The notes under the pieces: model-generated | Databases searched by the model: none | The model's input: the letters and a program-made list of their open reading frames with translations, nothing else | What the model was told of the DNA's origin: nothing | DNA from: Kribbella pittospori | GTDB lineage: Bacteria; Actinomycetota; Actinomycetes; Propionibacteriales; Kribbellaceae | Reading direction: 5' to 3' | Length of the DNA: 64,000 bases | Assembly: GCF_004331465.1 (NCBI RefSeq) | Contig: NZ_SJKB01000026.1 | Coordinates: 1 to 64,000, forward strand | Position numbers and translations under genes: made by a program | Part shown: piece by piece, positions 17,444 to 25,359 of the stretch | Layout of the letters: each line of letters begins with the position of its first letter | Position numbering within the stretch: position 1 is the first letter of the stretch

Positions 17444-18664
17444 ATGCCCATCAGCGCCCGATTGCTTCGCCTGCCATCGTGGGCGCTTGATGTGCCGATT
17501 GCGGTCTTCGTCACGGTGATGCAGGTTCAAGGAACGGTGTACCGAACGTCGGAGGAGCCGTCGACGGTGGTGCGTCCGCTCGCCGATCTCGGCAATCTGG
17601 GCTACGCGCTCCTGATCGTCAGCGGCGCGGTCGTGGCTCTGCGGCACCGTTGGCCGGCGATGGTATTCGCCGTCACAGGGCTGTGCAGCCTGGTGTACTA
17701 CACGCTCGACTTCCCCGACGGCCCGGGCTGGCTGGGGCTCTTTGTTGCCATCTACACCCTGACCGCACTCGGTGACGGCAGACGCTCGCTGATCATCGCG
17801 ACGGCGGGAATCTCGGTCCTGACGGTCGCCTGGTACGTCGCGGCGGCGAACATCGAGCCACGCGCGGCGATCGGCTGGGTGTTCTTCCGGATCGGCGCTT
17901 CGGTGATGAGCGCCGCCCTCGGCGAGTCGGTCAGGTCGCGCCGGGTCATCGCGGCCGATGCGCTCGCGCGCGCCGAACTGGCGGAGCGGACCCGCGAGGA
18001 GGAGGCACGTTCCCGGGTCGACGAGGAGAGGTTACGGATAGCGCGCGAGGTCCACGACACCGTTGCGCACGCGATCGCGATCATCAACGTCCAGGCCGGC
18101 GTGACCGCGCACGTCCTGGACAAGCGGCCGGAGCGTGCCCGCGAGACGCTGGAGGCGATCGAGCACACCAGCTCGCAAGCGCTACAGGAGATGCGGACGA
18201 TCCTCGGCGTACTCCGCGACGATCACGACGGCCGCGAGCCCGACATCGGACTCTCGCGGGTCGATGACCTGGCCGCCCAGGCGCGCGATGCCGGATTGGA
18301 CGTGACGCTTGAGGCGGCGTCTCCGACGGCCCCGATCCCGAGCGTAGTCGGCAGTGCGGTGTACCGGATCGTCCAGGAGTCGCTGACCAACGTGATCCGC
18401 CACGTCGGGCCGACGCGCGTCACGGTCGCCGTGGAGTACGGCTCGAACGCCGTTGGGATACGGGTGACCGACGAGGGACGCCGGGCGAGTACGACGGCGT
18501 CGGCGCAAGCCGTCGCCCCGGGCGCGCCCGGGCGCGGGCTGCTCGGCATGCGGGAGCGGTGCCAGCTGCTTGGCGGAGAGCTGGATGCCCGGCCTACGGT
18601 GCTCGGCGGTTTCGAAGTGATCGCGCGACTTCCACTGGCTCCGACCGGTTCGGTGCCCGCATGA
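17444..18664 (+). CDS. Sensor histidine kinase, NarX/DesK type
   Basis: 406 residues. The N-terminal half has about five membrane helices (VPIAVFVTVMQVQG, ALLIVSGAVVAL, MVFAVTGLCSLVYY, LFVAIYTLTAL, SLIIATAGISVLTVAW). A coiled linker and a HisKA_3 dimerisation domain follow, with the phospho-acceptor in REVHDTVAHAIA (His about 204), then an ATPase domain (YRIVQESLTNVIRHV, GRGLLGMRERCQLLGG). It phosphorylates the response regulator encoded next, whose ATG overlaps its stop. The operon faces away from the MMPL operon, so control of that exporter is likely. The start was chosen at 17444 because of the upstream minus-10 and the first membrane helix. Confidence 0.9.
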   Translation: MPISARLLRLPSWALDVPIAVFVTVMQVQGTVYRTSEEPSTVVRPLADLGNLGYALLIVSGAVVALRHRWPAMVFAVTGLCSLVYYTLDFPDGPGWLGLFVAIYTLTALGDGRRSLIIATAGISVLTVAWYVAAANIEPRAAIGWVFFRIGASVMSAALGESVRSRRVIAADALARAELAERTREEEARSRVDEERLRIAREVHDTVAHAIAIINVQAGVTAHVLDKRPERARETLEAIEHTSSQALQEMRTILGVLRDDHDGREPDIGLSRVDDLAAQARDAGLDVTLEAASPTAPIPSVVGSAVYRIVQESLTNVIRHVGPTRVTVAVEYGSNAVGIRVTDEGRRASTTASAQAVAPGAPGRGLLGMRERCQLLGGELDARPTVLGGFEVIARLPLAPTGSVPA

Positions 18665-19341
18665 GCGCGCCACCACGCATCCAGCCGATCCGGGTGCTGC
18701 TCGTCGACGACGAAAGACTGGTCCGGTCCGGGTTCAGGGTCCTGCTCGATGTCGACGACGACATCGAGGTCGTGGGTGAGGCGACCAACGGCGCCGAGGC
18801 CGTGGAGCAGGCGCGGGCCACCCGCCCAGACGTGGTACTCATGGACATCCGCATGCCGAGAATGGACGGTATTCAGGCAACGCGGGAGATCGCATCGACC
18901 CGAGGGCTCGAGGATGTCCACGTGCTCATCCTGACCACCTACGACACCGACGCGTACGTCTTCGAGGGTTTGCGAGCCGGAGCCAGCGGGTTTCTCCTCA
19001 AGGATGCCGGCCCCGCCGAACTCCTCCACGGCATCCGGGTCGTCGCCGCCGGCGAGTCATTGCTGGCGCCGCGTGTCACGCGGCGCCTGATTGCGCAGTT
19101 CACCGAGCGCCGAGCCGCGACCGAGATCGCGACTGACCGCCTGGCAGTGCTGACCGATCGCGAACGAGATGTCCTCGCCTTGGTCGGCCAGGGACTGAGC
19201 AACCATGAGATCGGCGCCAAGTTGTTCCTCAGCCCTGCGACAGCGAGAACCCACGTCAGCCGCGCGATGGGGAAGCTCGGTGCCCGGGACCGGGCGCAAC
19301 TCGTTGTTGTCGCCTATCAGACCGGCCTCGTCAGTCCGTAG
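18661..19341 (+). CDS. NarL/LuxR-type response regulator
   Basis: 226 residues. The receiver domain has acidic residues in LLVDDERL, the phospho-aspartate in VVLMDIRMPRMDG (Asp about 62) and the lysine in GFLLKDAG. The C-terminal LuxR-type HTH is LTDRERDVLALVGQGLSNHE through TARTHVSRAMGKLGARDR. Translation is coupled to the kinase by an ATGA overlap. Probable targets are its own operon and the divergent MMPL/lipocalin operon. Confidence 0.92.
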   Translation: MSAPPRIQPIRVLLVDDERLVRSGFRVLLDVDDDIEVVGEATNGAEAVEQARATRPDVVLMDIRMPRMDGIQATREIASTRGLEDVHVLILTTYDTDAYVFEGLRAGASGFLLKDAGPAELLHGIRVVAAGESLLAPRVTRRLIAQFTERRAATEIATDRLAVLTDRERDVLALVGQGLSNHEIGAKLFLSPATARTHVSRAMGKLGARDRAQLVVVAYQTGLVSP

Positions 19342-19508
19342 CCTGCCCTGCGCGCTGTCGGACTGTCGGACGGCCTGGTGGAGTACGTCGATACCGGCGG
19401 CGACGGTCCCGTCGTCAGGCGAGAAGCCTGGCGAGATCCTGCACGCCGGTGAATGCCCGGACAGGCCGATGAGCGGTCCTCCACTAAGCGGCGATCGGGT
19501 CCGCAGTG

Positions 19509-19536
19509 TTGACATATCCCCATATGGAGATATGTT
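19509..19536 (+). promoter_or_regulatory. Sigma-70-type promoter overlapping a 24-bp palindrome
   Basis: TTGACA (19509-19514), 16-base spacer, TATGTT (19531-19536). Positions 19512-19535 form a palindrome with half-sites ACATATCCCCAT and ATGGAGATATGT (one mismatch in 12). This is a classic repressor-over-promoter arrangement, of the kind seen for PadR or TetR autoregulation. It is followed only by a truncated reading frame. Confidence 0.6.
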
Positions 19537-19542
19537 CGAGTA

Positions 19543-19608
19543 GTGGCCCGCGCCTCGACAACCCCATCGGGAACCCGAGGTAGTTCCGATCAGGCTGCCG
19601 ACGCTTGA
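19543..19608 (+). pseudogene. N-terminal stub of a lost gene, probably a regulator
   Basis: GTG 19543 lies a few bases after the promoter above and encodes VARASTTPSGTRGSSDQAADA before TGA. The disordered, polar N-terminus resembles those of TetR-type regulators. The rest has been lost; a TetR C-terminal fragment lies just downstream on the opposite strand. I infer deletion with inversion. Confidence 0.35.
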
Positions 19609-19676
19609 TCAACCGAATGGCGAGCAGTGGACGCGGTTGTCAAGCAGAGATTTGACTATCAAGCCATCGCTTGGAG

Positions 19677-20045
19677 TCAGCGGACATTCGAGGCGCCGCG
19701 GAGCGCTCCCACCACGACGGGGAGCAGCAGTTGCTCGATCTGCCGCTCCGACTTGCCGGCAACCTCCGCGCCGAGCGGTGCCAGAGCCAACCAATTCAGG
19801 AGACCGGCCGCACACCGGGTACGGAAGTTCAGTTCTGCCCTTCCGACGCCCGGGAGTTTCGCCGTCAGCACCGCCACCGCATCCTTGCGCGTCCGGTCGA
19901 ACTTGGCGGAAAGGCGGCCCCAGCCCTCCGGCGGATCGGTCGCCACGCGGGCAACGGTTCGCATGATCGCCAACTCGTCCCCGCCGGCCGCCAGGGCTCG
20001 CACCATCGGACGAGCGAACGCCGACGCCAACTGCTCGATCGACAC
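19677..20045 (-). pseudogene. TetR-family regulator, C-terminal domain only
   Basis: 122 residues that match the ligand-binding half of a TetR regulator: TVARVATDPPEGWGRLSAKF, LNFRTRCAAGLLNWLALAP and ERQIEQLLLPVVVGALRG. The N-terminal HTH is missing; the frame opens at ATG 20045, directly after the remains of a second, similar C-terminus. Without a DNA-binding domain it cannot act as a regulator by itself. Confidence 0.6.
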
Positions 20046-20054
20046 CCCCTGCCG

Positions 20055-20099
20055 CTAGCCCGCCACGACGCGCAGCAGTAGTTGCTCGATCTGGCGCTC
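20055..20099 (-). pseudogene. Duplicate tail of a TetR-like gene
   Basis: Encodes ERQIEQLLLRVVAG then TAG, almost the same as ERQIEQLLLPVVVGALRG of the neighbouring fragment. At base level the two copies share long identical blocks (AGTTGCTCGATCTG). This indicates two tandem paralogues of which mostly the ends survive. Confidence 0.5.
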
Positions 20100-20197
20100 G
20101 GGAGCGCCCGGTCGGGTGATGTAGCTAGCTTTCCCGGTCGAGGTCGTTGGCCAAGGCGACCTTCTGACCTCGCCGCACAACCAACCCGGATCCTGGA

Positions 20198-21439
20198 TCA
20201 GGCGCTGAGTAATGCTTCGGTCAGGTGGCGGTGGCCTTTGGTTTCGAAACCGACAACGGTGACGGCCGGAGCGACCATGACGACGACGAGACACCACGGT
20301 GTGCTTGCGCCGAGTTCTGCGCAGATCACGGCCAGGAGGATGACGCCTGCCGTTCCGGCGAGCAGCAGCAGGTGGAACGAGTCGCGCTGGCGCAGGAAGG
20401 CCCAGTAGATCGCGTAGAGGGCGAGAATGTAGATCGCAACCGGGATCGCAACGGTCAGGACGGTTTCGGTCCGGCCGAGCTTGGCGGCTCCTTCGACGAA
20501 GTACGCCGCGACGTGCAGACCTGCGCCGGTCGCGGCGACTGAGCCGAAGAGCAGGAAATGACCGAGCCCCCACGCCCTGGACCGATTCCGGTGCCGGCGG
20601 AGTACGTCACCCCAGGGCACGGCGAAGTACATCCACCACAGGCCGAAGGTCAGGCCGATTCCGGCCACTGCCAGCAGCGCGGCCTCGAAGGTCCAGCCGT
20701 GCCCGCCGTGCACCAGGGCATTGACTGCCATGACGGTACCGAGAACACCTTCGCCAAGGGTGATCAGCAACAGCAACCCGTGCCGCTCGGCGATGTGGTG
20801 TGCATGCCACGGCGTTGGAGTACGTCGCTCCGCCAGCACGGGACCGGCCAGTTCGAGAACGAACAACGGGAGCCCGATCGCGAAGTAGAGCCAGACCGGT
20901 AGGTCCAGCAACGCCAGCGCTACCCAACCCAGCTGAGCCAGACCGATGGTCCAGATGTACTTGCGTGCCGCCGGTGCCCGCTCGGGATCGTTGCGCCCGG
21001 CCAGCCACCACAGGAACAGCATCGACAGTCGCATCACGACGTACCCGAGCACCATCACGCGGACGTCGATCGCCTCGCCGCGGTCGACGGACGCGAACAT
21101 GTCCGGCAGCCCGAGTGCGAGCACGATCACGCCCACCATCTGCACCATCGTGGCAACCCGGAACACCCAGTCGTCGTTGTCGTACGCCGACGCGAACCGC
21201 GAGTAGTTCATCCAGCACCACGTGACGGACACGACCGCGAGACAGAACCCGCCGACCGCCGCTCCGGTGTGCTGCTCGGCCAGATAGTGCGCCAGTTCGT
21301 TGGCCGCCGTGCCGAAGGCGACGACGAAGGTCAGGTCGTAGAGCAGCTCCAACGGCGTCGCAGCCCGGTGCACCTCCTCCGGATCACGCCCCGCCAACGG
21401 CCGATGCCGATGATCCCGACCTTCGGTAGAACCGGTCAT
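20198..21439 (-). CDS. ltrA: Low temperature requirement protein A
   Basis: 413 residues, polytopic membrane protein with about eleven helices and the LtrA family start TPLELLYDLTFVVAFGTAAN. Other family phrases are SVTWCWMNYSRFASAYDNDDW and HHIAERHGLLLLITLGEGVLG. The molecular role of LtrA is poorly known; it was named from a Listeria mutant unable to grow in the cold. An AGGAGGAGGT site precedes the ATG. It lies 19 bases after the tetR gene and forms an operon with it. Confidence 0.9.
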   Translation of the reverse strand: MTGSTEGRDHRHRPLAGRDPEEVHRAATPLELLYDLTFVVAFGTAANELAHYLAEQHTGAAVGGFCLAVVSVTWCWMNYSRFASAYDNDDWVFRVATMVQMVGVIVLALGLPDMFASVDRGEAIDVRVMVLGYVVMRLSMLFLWWLAGRNDPERAPAARKYIWTIGLAQLGWVALALLDLPVWLYFAIGLPLFVLELAGPVLAERRTPTPWHAHHIAERHGLLLLITLGEGVLGTVMAVNALVHGGHGWTFEAALLAVAGIGLTFGLWWMYFAVPWGDVLRRHRNRSRAWGLGHFLLFGSVAATGAGLHVAAYFVEGAAKLGRTETVLTVAIPVAIYILALYAIYWAFLRQRDSFHLLLLAGTAGVILLAVICAELGASTPWCLVVVMVAPAVTVVGFETKGHRHLTEALLSA

Positions 21440-21458
21440 GAGCTACCTCCTCCTACCG

Positions 21459-22025
21459 TCAGTGCCACCACGCCGGTGCGCAGGCGACCACGGCATCCAC
21501 AAGCTCGTCACGGCTGAGTCGGTCGTCCGCTAGCCAGGCCTTGATCGCACCGGCGAAGCCGTGGGAGACGAACTGAGCCATGAGTTCGCGGTCACCGTCC
21601 GGAACATTTGCCGAGGCGGCCATGAAGGCCAGGCTGTAGTCGCTGAAGTGTCGGACGAGCGCGTCGTAAACACCACGATCGGCCGGGTTCTCGAGCGTTT
21701 GCCGGTAGATGCCGGCGAAGCGTACGACGTGATCGACGATGGCGCCGGTGGCCCGGCGGAGCGCCTCATCACTGCTCAGCCCTTCCTGCGTCCTCCACTC
21801 ATCCTCGTGCCGGTAGAGCTCCGCGAGGTCCGCGTCGAGCACCGCCAGCAGAAGCTCGAGCGGACTGCGGAACCGGTGGTAGAAGGTCGGTCGGGTGACA
21901 CCGGCGGTCTGGGTCAGCTCCGCAACGCTGATCCGCGACACCGGCCTGCCGGAGGCAAGCCGTAGTACGGCGTCTTCCAGGGCGCGATCGGTTCGCGCCA
22001 TCCGCGCATCCGGTCGGTCGCTCAT
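21459..22025 (-). CDS. TetR/AcrR family transcriptional regulator
   Basis: 188 residues. The N-terminal HTH is RISVAELTQTAGVTRPTFYHRFRSP (split here as ISVAELTQTAGVT and RPTFYHRF), followed by an all-helical ligand domain. ATG 22025 has a GAGGAGAC site. It is first in the operon with ltrA and is divergent from the SnoaL-like gene; the palindrome TTTACAGATGTAAA between them is the likely operator for both promoters. Confidence 0.88.
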   Translation of the reverse strand: MSDRPDARMARTDRALEDAVLRLASGRPVSRISVAELTQTAGVTRPTFYHRFRSPLELLLAVLDADLAELYRHEDEWRTQEGLSSDEALRRATGAIVDHVVRFAGIYRQTLENPADRGVYDALVRHFSDYSLAFMAASANVPDGDRELMAQFVSHGFAGAIKAWLADDRLSRDELVDAVVACAPAWWH

Positions 22026-22066
22026 CAGTCTCCTCGAGGTCTTGCGCTGCCGGCATCGTCCGCTAC

Positions 22067-22080
22067 TTTACAGATGTAAA
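22067..22080. promoter_or_regulatory. TetR-type operator
   Basis: TTTACA-GA-TGTAAA, a perfect 6-bp inverted repeat with a two-base centre. It lies 41 bases before tetR and 22 bases before the SnoaL-like gene, and overlaps the expected minus-10 of the latter. TTTACAnnTGTAAA is a common operator form for TetR proteins that use a YHRF recognition helix (established for some relatives, inferred here). Confidence 0.65.
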
Positions 22081-22102
22081 TTAGCAGATGCGAGGAGCTG
22101 CC

Positions 22103-22570
22103 ATGAGGTCGCACACCACCCTTTCAGCCGAAGATGCCGCCGACCGCCTGGCGATCCGTGAACTGTTCGACGCCTACGCCCACTGCGCGGACCGCCGGGA
22201 CGCGCAGGGACAGATGGCACTCTTCACCGAGGACACCCACTTCGTCGTCCACATGGACGCGACGTCCGCGGAACCGACGCAGGAGCTGCGCGGACGCGAC
22301 GCGCTTGCTCCGGTGTTCGACAACCTCAACCTGTACGCTGCCACCACCCACTTCAACGGCCAGAGCACGGTCGTTGTCGACGGCAACCAAGCTACCGGCG
22401 AGAGCTACACGATCGCCCATCACGTGACGATCGGCGACGACGGCCGCCGTACCTTGATGGTCGCGTCCATCCGCTACCTCGATCGGTTCACCAAGCTCGA
22501 CGGCACCTGGTACTTCGCCGAACGCAAACTCCTGGTCGACTGGACCGAAACCCGTCCGATGTCCGGCTGA
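22103..22570 (+). CDS. SnoaL-like / NTF2-fold protein
   Basis: 155 residues from ATG 22103, which has a CGAGGAG site six bases upstream; ATG 22088 would add five residues. It has the NTF2-like fold typical of SnoaL-like proteins: an initial helix with IRELFDAYAHCADRRD, ALFTEDTHFVVHMD, a loop RGRDALAPVFDNL, then four strands (TTHFNGQSTVVV, GESYTIAHHV, LMVASIRYLDRF, GTWYFAERKLLVDW). Members include isomerases, hydroxylases and dehydratase-like enzymes. As it lies under the same operator as tetR-ltrA it probably deals with the compound sensed by that TetR. Confidence 0.82.
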   Translation: MRSHTTLSAEDAADRLAIRELFDAYAHCADRRDAQGQMALFTEDTHFVVHMDATSAEPTQELRGRDALAPVFDNLNLYAATTHFNGQSTVVVDGNQATGESYTIAHHVTIGDDGRRTLMVASIRYLDRFTKLDGTWYFAERKLLVDWTETRPMSG

Positions 22571-22576
22571 GGCTGG

Positions 22577-23599
22577 TCAGGGATAGATCTGTGAGCCGAC
22601 CCCCATGTCGAGACGAACAGATTCGAGGATCAGGAAGGTTGTGGTCGCGGTGTAGACATCGGCCGCGGCGAGGACGCCGAGGTACTTCTTGATCACCGGG
22701 TCGGAGGCGTACTTCACCTGGGCAGCCTGGTACTCCTTCACCGCTGCCCAGGCGTTGTTCCCGTACTTCGCGAAGTACGGCGTCGGGTCGACGTTGGCCA
22801 GCGCCAGCTTCACGTTGGCGACAATGTCGTCGATGTACTGCCGGTGCACGACCATGTCCTGCCGGGTTCCGAGCCGGCCCATGTGCCCGCCGATGTAGTG
22901 CTTCCACGGATAGGAGAGCGCCTTGCCGGGCGCTGCCATCGACCCGGGCACATCCTCGTTGATGTTGAAGAAGTCGAACGGCACCCACCCGGGCAGGTTT
23001 ACGTCGACCAGCATGAGCGTGTCGTGGTCCGGGAAGTGGATGTAGATGTTGTCAGGCGTGTGGTTCGTGCCGTGGTACGCCAGCTCGATCCGCTCGCCGC
23101 CGACCCGCAGTGTGCGCCGGCTCTCGAAGGTCACGTCCGGCACCGGCCGCATCGGATCGTTGTCCCGGGCAAGCAGCCGCTTGTTCTCGGCGTGCCCGAC
23201 CCGGGTGACGTGCTTGCCGAACAGCGACGAGGCGCCGAGATGATCTGCGTGGTGGTGCGAGTACACGATGTGCGTCACCTTGTTCGGTACGCCGTTCGCA
23301 GCCGCGATCTCGTCGATCGCGCGCTGCAGGTTGTGACCGATCGACGGTGGCGCGTCGAACAGCACCACCCCGTCCTTCGTGGTCAGGAACGCCGCCTGGT
23401 ACGTGCTGTCCGTGACCCAGTACAGGTTCTTCTGCACCCGGCCGACGTAGTAGCCCTGCGCATTGACCGCGGGGCCGAGCGCGGACGGCGGGATCGGCGC
23501 GTAATCGGGCAGCGTATCGGCGCTCGCGGGCAGCTCGCCGAGCATCGGGATCGCAGCCAGCGCGGCCCCACCCGCGAGGAAGGTACGACGATTCGTCAT
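22577..23599 (-). CDS. Exported MBL-fold metallohydrolase
   Basis: 340 residues. The N-terminus TNRRTFLAGGAALAAIPMLG is a Tat-type signal, so a folded, metal-loaded enzyme is exported. The metallo-beta-lactamase motif SHHHADHLGA is complete, with further ligands in HGTNHTPDN, LMLVDV and IGGHMG. It is third in the operon MBL2-SDR-MBL1 and clearly paralogous to MBL2 (same phrases PPSALGPAVNAQGYYVGRVQ and PTPYFAKYGNNAWA). The substrate is unknown; lactones or other esters are possible for this branch. Confidence 0.85.
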   Translation of the reverse strand: MTNRRTFLAGGAALAAIPMLGELPASADTLPDYAPIPPSALGPAVNAQGYYVGRVQKNLYWVTDSTYQAAFLTTKDGVVLFDAPPSIGHNLQRAIDEIAAANGVPNKVTHIVYSHHHADHLGASSLFGKHVTRVGHAENKRLLARDNDPMRPVPDVTFESRRTLRVGGERIELAYHGTNHTPDNIYIHFPDHDTLMLVDVNLPGWVPFDFFNINEDVPGSMAAPGKALSYPWKHYIGGHMGRLGTRQDMVVHRQYIDDIVANVKLALANVDPTPYFAKYGNNAWAAVKEYQAAQVKYASDPVIKKYLGVLAAADVYTATTTFLILESVRLDMGVGSQIYP

Positions 23600-23617
23600 T
23601 GCAGTCCTTTCGAAAAC

Positions 23618-24298
23618 TCAAGCGCCGTACGTCGGCACGATCGCGCCGCTCACGACAGCGGCGGCATCACTGACCAGGAACGCGATGACCTCGGCGACAG
23701 CCGCTGGTTTCACCGCATGAGCTAGTACTTCGGGCGGTAGGTACGGCCGGGTCTTGTCCGTGTCGAGCAGCGCAGGCGCGACCGCGTTCACCCGGATCCC
23801 CTGCGGCCGCAGCTCGAGATCGAGCACGCGGACCAGATGCACCAGCGCGGCCTTGCTGACGGCGTACGTCGTCATTCCCGGCGCCGGCTCGATACCCGGA
23901 CGGGCCGCGACGTGCACGATTGCCCCTGCTCCACGCTCGCGCAGGTACGGGACGACTGCTTGTGTCAGCCAGAGCGCCGCGCCCGCGTTGACGTCCAGCA
24001 TCAGCTTAAGGTCGTCCGGTGTCGCGGCCAGCGCGTCACCGAGGTGGTAGGTGCCGAGCGTGTTCACCAGTACTTCGGGTGCGCCGAACTCTGATGCGAT
24101 CTGGTCGACGACGTTCTTCGCCGCAGTGGGATCGGTCGTATCGGTCGCCCGCGACTCGATGCCGTCCGGCAACTCCTTGAGTGCCTCGGCGTTCCGGTCG
24201 ACACCGACGACGGTGAAGCCTGCCCCGACCAGCTTCGCGGCAGTTGCCCGGCCGAGCTCCCCGCCGGCGCCGACGACGATCGCAACTCGGGCGCTCAT
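23618..24298 (-). CDS. Short-chain dehydrogenase/reductase, atypical active site
   Basis: 226 residues, Rossmann fold with VVGAGGELGRA as dinucleotide loop and VGVDRN as cofactor-specificity strand. The YxxxK pair is in TTYAVSKAAL. The catalytic serine normally found in the strand before it is not apparent: the segment reads IVHVAARPGIEP. It may therefore use another residue or be impaired. ATG 24298 overlaps the stop of MBL2 (ATGA), and MBL1 follows 18 bases later, so the three are one operon. It could oxidise or reduce the product of the hydrolases. Confidence 0.82.
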   Translation of the reverse strand: MSARVAIVVGAGGELGRATAAKLVGAGFTVVGVDRNAEALKELPDGIESRATDTTDPTAAKNVVDQIASEFGAPEVLVNTLGTYHLGDALAATPDDLKLMLDVNAGAALWLTQAVVPYLRERGAGAIVHVAARPGIEPAPGMTTYAVSKAALVHLVRVLDLELRPQGIRVNAVAPALLDTDKTRPYLPPEVLAHAVKPAAVAEVIAFLVSDAAAVVSGAIVPTYGA

Positions 24299-25260
24299 GG
24301 GTGCACCTGCGATCCGCCGCCGAGATCGAGCCGGATCGACTGCAGGATCGAGAACGTCGTGGTCGTCGTCAGAGCGGGTACGTCGGCCGCCCCGAGAACG
24401 CCGGTGTACTTCTCGATGACCGGCGCAGCGGCCGCATCTGTGACAGCGTCGAGGTACCCGGCGACGCCGGCCCACGCGTTCGCGCCGTACCTGGCGAAGT
24501 ACGGTGTCGGATCGACCGACCCGAGGGCGGCGTGCGAGCTGTCGACGATGTCCGCGATGTAGCGCTGATGCAGTGTGACGTCGTCACGGGTGCCGAGCCG
24601 GCCGAGGTGCCCGCCGACGTAGTGCGTCCACGAGTACTCCAGCGCACGATCCGGGGCGTCCAGGTACCCGGGCACATCCTCGCTGAGATTCAGGTTGTAG
24701 ATCGGCACCCAGCCGACGTTCACGACGTCGATCAGCATCATCGTGTCGTGGTCCGGGAAGTGGATGTAGACGTTGTCGGGCGAATGGTTCGGTCCGTGGT
24801 ACGCGAGCTCGACCCGCGAGCCGCCGACCTCCAGCGTGTAGCTGTCTTCGAACGTCACCTCGGGCGCCGGCCGGGCCCGGTCGTTGTCCCGCTGCAACAG
24901 CCGCCGTGTCTCCGCGTGCCCGATCCGGACAACATCTCCGAACAGGTACGACGCCCCCGCGTGGTCGGCGTGGTGGTGCGAGTAGACGAGGTGGGTCACG
25001 GTGTTCGGCAGGTTCTCGGCGGCGGTGAGCTCGTCGACGGCCCGGCGCAGGTTGTTGCCGATCGTGGGCGGCGCGTCGAAAAGCACCACCCCGTCGGGCG
25101 TCGCCAGGAACGCGGACTGGTAGGTGCCGTCGGTGACCCAGAACAGGTTGTCCTGCACGCGTCCGGCGTAGTAACCGTCCGCGTTGAGTTCGGGACCGAG
25201 CGCCGACTCCGGCAACGGCGCGTACTCCGGGAACGTCGCCGTGCTGTCGGGGATGGACAT
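24295..25260 (-). CDS. MBL-fold metallohydrolase, cytoplasmic paralogue
   Basis: 321 residues, same family as the gene at 22577 but without a signal peptide. Metal motif SHHHADHAGA, then HGPNHSPDN, MMLIDV and VGGHLG. The start at 25260 has a GGAGGGAG site. Having a cytoplasmic and a Tat-exported copy in one operon suggests the same chemistry on both sides of the membrane. It is first in its operon and divergent from the MalT-type regulator, with a palindromic site between. Confidence 0.85.
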   Translation of the reverse strand: MSIPDSTATFPEYAPLPESALGPELNADGYYAGRVQDNLFWVTDGTYQSAFLATPDGVVLFDAPPTIGNNLRRAVDELTAAENLPNTVTHLVYSHHHADHAGASYLFGDVVRIGHAETRRLLQRDNDRARPAPEVTFEDSYTLEVGGSRVELAYHGPNHSPDNVYIHFPDHDTMMLIDVVNVGWVPIYNLNLSEDVPGYLDAPDRALEYSWTHYVGGHLGRLGTRDDVTLHQRYIADIVDSSHAALGSVDPTPYFARYGANAWAGVAGYLDAVTDAAAAPVIEKYTGVLGAADVPALTTTTTFSILQSIRLDLGGGSQVHP

Positions 25261-25319
25261 CGTTGGTTCTCCCTCCGGGCTTGGTCGTTCCAGAGTCGCG
25301 ACCGGACCGGCGAGCGGCG

Positions 25320-25337
25320 TCACCAGGATCCGGTGAT
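25320..25337. promoter_or_regulatory. Candidate operator, shared with 37743-37760
   Basis: TCACCAGGATCCGGTGAT. It differs at two of 18 positions from TCACCAGAATCTGGTGAT before the esterase at 37806. It lies between the MBL operon (start 25260) and the MalT-type regulator (25360) and is an inverted repeat TCACC/GGTGA. Confidence 0.55.
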
Positions 25338-25359
25338 TTCCGGGGGTTACGCTGACCGG

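Noticed and set aside
24244-25359. Upstream extension of the MalT-type regulator by some 370 residues
   Set aside because: It is exactly antisense to the MBL gene and has valine/arginine-rich shadow composition; the domain starts after 25360.
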